Assembly: GCF_019976975.1 (NCBI RefSeq)
Contig: NZ_AP024630.1
Span: forward strand, 1,364,001 to 1,428,000
Length of the DNA: 64,000 bases
Origin: Arthrobacter sp. NtRootA1
Lineage (GTDB): Bacteria; Actinomycetota; Actinomycetes; Actinomycetales; Micrococcaceae
Direction: 5' to 3'
Positions 61,655-64,000 of the stretch are shown piece by piece. Within the stretch, counting starts at the first letter, position 1. Every line of letters starts with the position of its first letter. The notes beneath the pieces are model-generated. The model did no database searches and was not told the DNA's origin. It saw only the letters and a program-made list of their open reading frames with translations. Position numbers and translations under genes: made by a program.

Positions 61655-62280
61655 CTGCGATGGATAGTCGCCAGGAGCTCGTCCGGCTGGCCAGGTCCCT
61701 GCATCAAAGAGGGCTGACCAGGGGAACATCGGGAAACCTTAGCCTCAGAGTGGACGGCGGAATGCTGGTCACTCCCACCAACGCCTCCCTGGGTGAACTC
61801 AGGACAGAAGATCTGGCAATGGTCTCCGGCACCGGAGAACACCTGTCCGGGGCCCGTCCCTCCAAAGAGGCCTTCCTGCACCTGGCCATGTACCGGGCAA
61901 GACCGCAGGACCATGCCGCAGTCCATCTGCATTCCACTTACGCCACCGCCCTATCGTGCCTGGCAGAGCTGAATGACGACGACGTTCTGCCACCTTTGAC
62001 GGCCTACTTTGCCATGAGGGTTGGACGGCTGGTCCGGTTGCCATATTTCGCACCGGGCGACCAAGGCTTGGGCGGGACGGCCCAAAAAGCTGCGGAATCG
62101 AGCCATGCCCTGCTGCTGGCCAACCACGGACCGATCGTTTCTGCGCCTTCTCTGCCACAAGCAGTGGACGCTGTTGAAGAAGTAGAAGAAACAGCCCGAC
62201 TGTTCTTTCTCCTTCAAGGCCACGCGACACGTCCCCTGCAACCTGCCCAGGTGGCTGAACTTTCCGCACCCCGCGCGTAG
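61651..62280 (+). CDS. Class II aldolase/adducin family protein (OtnC-like)
   Basis: 209 residues from the ATG at 61651, inside a 4-bp overlap with the kinase. Phosphate-binding TRGTSGNLSLRVDGGMLVTP and PTNAS lie near the N-terminus. Zinc ligands are in AAVHLHSTYATALS, with a further His in LLLANHGPIV. OtnC enzymes decarboxylate 3-oxo-tetronate-4-phosphate to dihydroxyacetone phosphate. By context this is the most likely reaction; other members cleave fuculose- or ribulose-phosphates. It is the last gene of the LysR-controlled plus-strand operon. Confidence 0.88.
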   Translation: MTAMDSRQELVRLARSLHQRGLTRGTSGNLSLRVDGGMLVTPTNASLGELRTEDLAMVSGTGEHLSGARPSKEAFLHLAMYRARPQDHAAVHLHSTYATALSCLAELNDDDVLPPLTAYFAMRVGRLVRLPYFAPGDQGLGGTAQKAAESSHALLLANHGPIVSAPSLPQAVDAVEEVEETARLFFLLQGHATRPLQPAQVAELSAPRA

Positions 62281-62298
62281 CTAAGGAACCTAACGAAC

Positions 62299-63456
62299 CT
62301 AAGCGCGGAGCCGGTACCCGCGCTTCACGACGGTTTCTATGAGCCTGCCGTCCGGAAGCGAGGAACGCAGCCGGCTGACAGTCATGTCCAGGGCGTGCAC
62401 GGAACCGCGGAGGTCCAGGAGATCCGAGAGCGCTTCACGGGACAGCACCGCACCGCCGGCGCCGAGCAGGGCCCGGAGCAGCAGGAGCGGGGCCGGGGCA
62501 AGATCAATCACTTCGCCGTTGATCCGCAAGCAACGCCCGCGGAGTTCGATGGTGGCGCTCTTGGTTTCCAGCCGGCGCACATGGTTCAAGGACAGGTGCT
62601 CCGTCACCAGGCGGATCAATGCGCCCATACGGTAACGGTCGGGAATGAGTGGCGTCAGCCCGGCGTCGACCAGTGGCTGTGCGGTGACGGGCCCAACGGC
62701 GGCAACCGTGACGGGCCCTTTGAGCGCTTCAATAAGCTGGCGGTACAGACCCATCTCGTGTGCCGTGCTCCACATTGCGTCCACTGCGGGGGCGCTGGTG
62801 AAGGTCAGGACGTCAAGGTTGCCATTGCATACGGCCTCGATGAGGCGCGGCAGTTTGTCCTCGCCGTCGGGCTTGACCCAGCGGTATGGCGTCACCGTCA
62901 GGACCGTGGCGCCGGACATCCGGAGGCGCTCCAGCTGGCGAACATCGGTGTAGCCGTGCAGCTGCACGGCCACGGTCTTGCCCCGGACGCCTTCAGTGAG
63001 GAGCATGTCCACAAGGGTCGCTGTGGTTTCGTCACTGCTGATTCCGACGTCGGCGAGACCGGCCGCGCGGACGGCACCGCGGGCTTTGGGTCCCCGAACG
63101 AACATGCGGCAGGCCGAGAGTGTTTCCAGGAGTTGCTCGCCGATGCCGAAGGAGTCCGCTGCCTCGCACCAGCGGCGCATGCCGTAGGCAGTGGTGGCGA
63201 TGCAGATATCCGGTTTGGCGGCAATGATGGTGCGGGTGTCCTCGATGAGGACCATGTCCTCCTGCACGGGCGCGATCTTCAAGGCCGGGGCATGGAGCAC
63301 GCTCGCGCCGCGCCGTTCCAGAGCCTCGATGAGGTCCCTGGAACGCCGGTGCGAGGTGACGCCGATGCGGAAGCCGTCCAGCGGCGCTTCGGTAGCTTCT
63401 GAAACGTCCGTGGCGGTTGTGACGTCTTGGATTTCAAGGGCACGTGCAACAGTCAT
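62299..63456 (-). CDS. hemD: Uroporphyrinogen-III synthase fused to a C-terminal winged-helix domain
   Basis: 385 residues from the ATG at 63456; a TTG at 63477 would overlap cobA. Residues 1-275 form the HemD domain, with GFRIGVTSHRRSRDLIEAL, CIATTAYGMRRW, VLTFTSAPAVDAMW and VAAVGPVTAQPLVDAGL. The C-terminal 95 residues are an OmpR-type winged helix (LRINGEVIDLAPAPLLLLRALL, RGSVHALDMTVSRLR, VKRGYRLRA). Such fusions occur next to nitrite reductase genes in Actinobacteria. It cyclises hydroxymethylbilane toward siroheme and may also act as a regulator. It follows cobA by 10 nt. Confidence 0.9.
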   Translation of the reverse strand: MTVARALEIQDVTTATDVSEATEAPLDGFRIGVTSHRRSRDLIEALERRGASVLHAPALKIAPVQEDMVLIEDTRTIIAAKPDICIATTAYGMRRWCEAADSFGIGEQLLETLSACRMFVRGPKARGAVRAAGLADVGISSDETTATLVDMLLTEGVRGKTVAVQLHGYTDVRQLERLRMSGATVLTVTPYRWVKPDGEDKLPRLIEAVCNGNLDVLTFTSAPAVDAMWSTAHEMGLYRQLIEALKGPVTVAAVGPVTAQPLVDAGLTPLIPDRYRMGALIRLVTEHLSLNHVRRLETKSATIELRGRCLRINGEVIDLAPAPLLLLRALLGAGGAVLSREALSDLLDLRGSVHALDMTVSRLRSSLPDGRLIETVVKRGYRLRA

Positions 63457-63466
63457 TGATTTACTT

Positions 63467-64000
63467 TCAGGCTTCAAGGAGCGAAGCCGCGAGTCGGCTC
63501 AGTTCAGCGGATGCTTCGGCATGATTACGGTTGGCTTCAGCCACCCGGACCACCTCGCCTATGACCAGCACGGCCGGGTTGCTGCAACCGGTGGCTGCCG
63601 TTTCGATCGTACCTAGATCGGCGATGGTGGTGCGTTGGCCCGGGCGGTAGCCGCGCTCCACCACGGCCATCGGCATGTCGGCCTCCATGCCGGCCCGGCG
63701 CAGGCCGGCGGCAAGCTGCGGGAGGGTTCCGATGCCCATGAGGACCACGATCGTGCCGCCGAGTCCTGCCAGGTGGGTGTGTTCCTTTTCTGTCAGTGGG
63801 GCATGTCCGGAAACCACGGTGAACATGTGGCTGACCTCGCGGTGCGTTACCGGAATCCCAGCTGCAGCCGGAACGGAGATAGCGCTCGTGACGCCGGAGA
63901 TCACGCGGACGGGAACGCCAGCGGCAACACAGGCGGCCACTTCTTCGCCGCCGCGGCCGAACACGTACGGGTCGCCGCCCTTGAGCCGGACCACGTTCTT
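63467..64000 (-). CDS. cobA: Uroporphyrinogen-III C-methyltransferase (SumT/CobA), C-terminal part
   Basis: Open from the window edge, so only 177 C-terminal residues are present; the start lies beyond 64000. VRLKGGDPYVFGRGGEE is the SAM/substrate signature of SumT, and GVTSAISVPAAAGIPVTHR and VVERGYRPGQRTTIADLGTI follow in the normal order. It methylates uroporphyrinogen III to precorrin-2 on the way to siroheme. It is upstream of hemD in the same operon, with a 10-nt gap. Confidence 0.94.
   Translation of the reverse strand, partial: KNVVRLKGGDPYVFGRGGEEVAACVAAGVPVRVISGVTSAISVPAAAGIPVTHREVSHMFTVVSGHAPLTEKEHTHLAGLGGTIVVLMGIGTLPQLAAGLRRAGMEADMPMAVVERGYRPGQRTTIADLGTIETAATGCSNPAVLVIGEVVRVAEANRNHAEASAELSRLAASLLEA

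Overview
The window is high-GC actinobacterial DNA and fits a Micrococcaceae genome of the Arthrobacter/Paenarthrobacter type. Evidence: frequent GTG and TTG starts, several start codons placed 6-7 nt after a TANNNT box (leaderless mRNA), an Rpf resuscitation factor, a PMT O-mannosyltransferase, a SufU-type iron-sulfur scaffold, and a HemD fused to a winged helix. The genus is inferred from gene content and style. No transposase, integrase, phage gene or CRISPR array was seen.

Layout. 1-20.6 kb is mostly core chromosome: a partial PMT mannosyltransferase diverging from rsmI, a GabD-type aldehyde dehydrogenase, a moxR-DUF58-transglutaminase operon, then tatD, rpf, rsmA, ispE, an ABC-F ATPase, a TetR regulator, tRNA-Gln, glmU, prs and rplY. 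The convergent gap between the ABC-F and tetR genes holds arrays of a 32-bp tandem repeat in two orientations. 20.7-29.8 kb has pth and then three consecutive large STAND/LAL-type ATPases; the first two end in a LuxR helix-turn-helix and the third does not. 29.9-42.1 kb has sufS-sufU, nhaA, a 66-bp near-perfect palindrome, two small conserved genes, an SDR-DUF2867 protein, mfd, a YdjM-like hydrolase, deoC and a small FAD reductase.

42.3-51.4 kb is a seven-gene minus-strand operon in which every junction is a 4-bp stop/start overlap: GMC oxidoreductase, metallophosphoesterase, alpha/beta hydrolase, acetoacetate-decarboxylase-like protein, two small membrane proteins and a patatin. It looks like one lipid- or isoprenoid-modifying unit of unknown substrate. 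51.5-56.5 kb has a DUF1579-like protein, a DHFR-family reductase, an ACR3-type transporter, and a LacI regulator diverging from a sugar-porter MFS gene.

56.5-62.3 kb is a catabolic locus centred on a LysR regulator. The regulator gene lies between two inverted copies of a 70-bp promoter/operator element, about 80% identical, which point outward. One drives a flavin amine/acid oxidase plus a HAD hydrolase. The other drives a single-cysteine racemase-fold protein, a DUF1537 four-carbon acid-sugar kinase and a class II aldolase. This is the best candidate for an undescribed pathway in the window. The window closes with hemD (winged-helix fusion) and a partial cobA/sumT, the siroheme branch that normally accompanies assimilatory nitrite or sulfite reduction.
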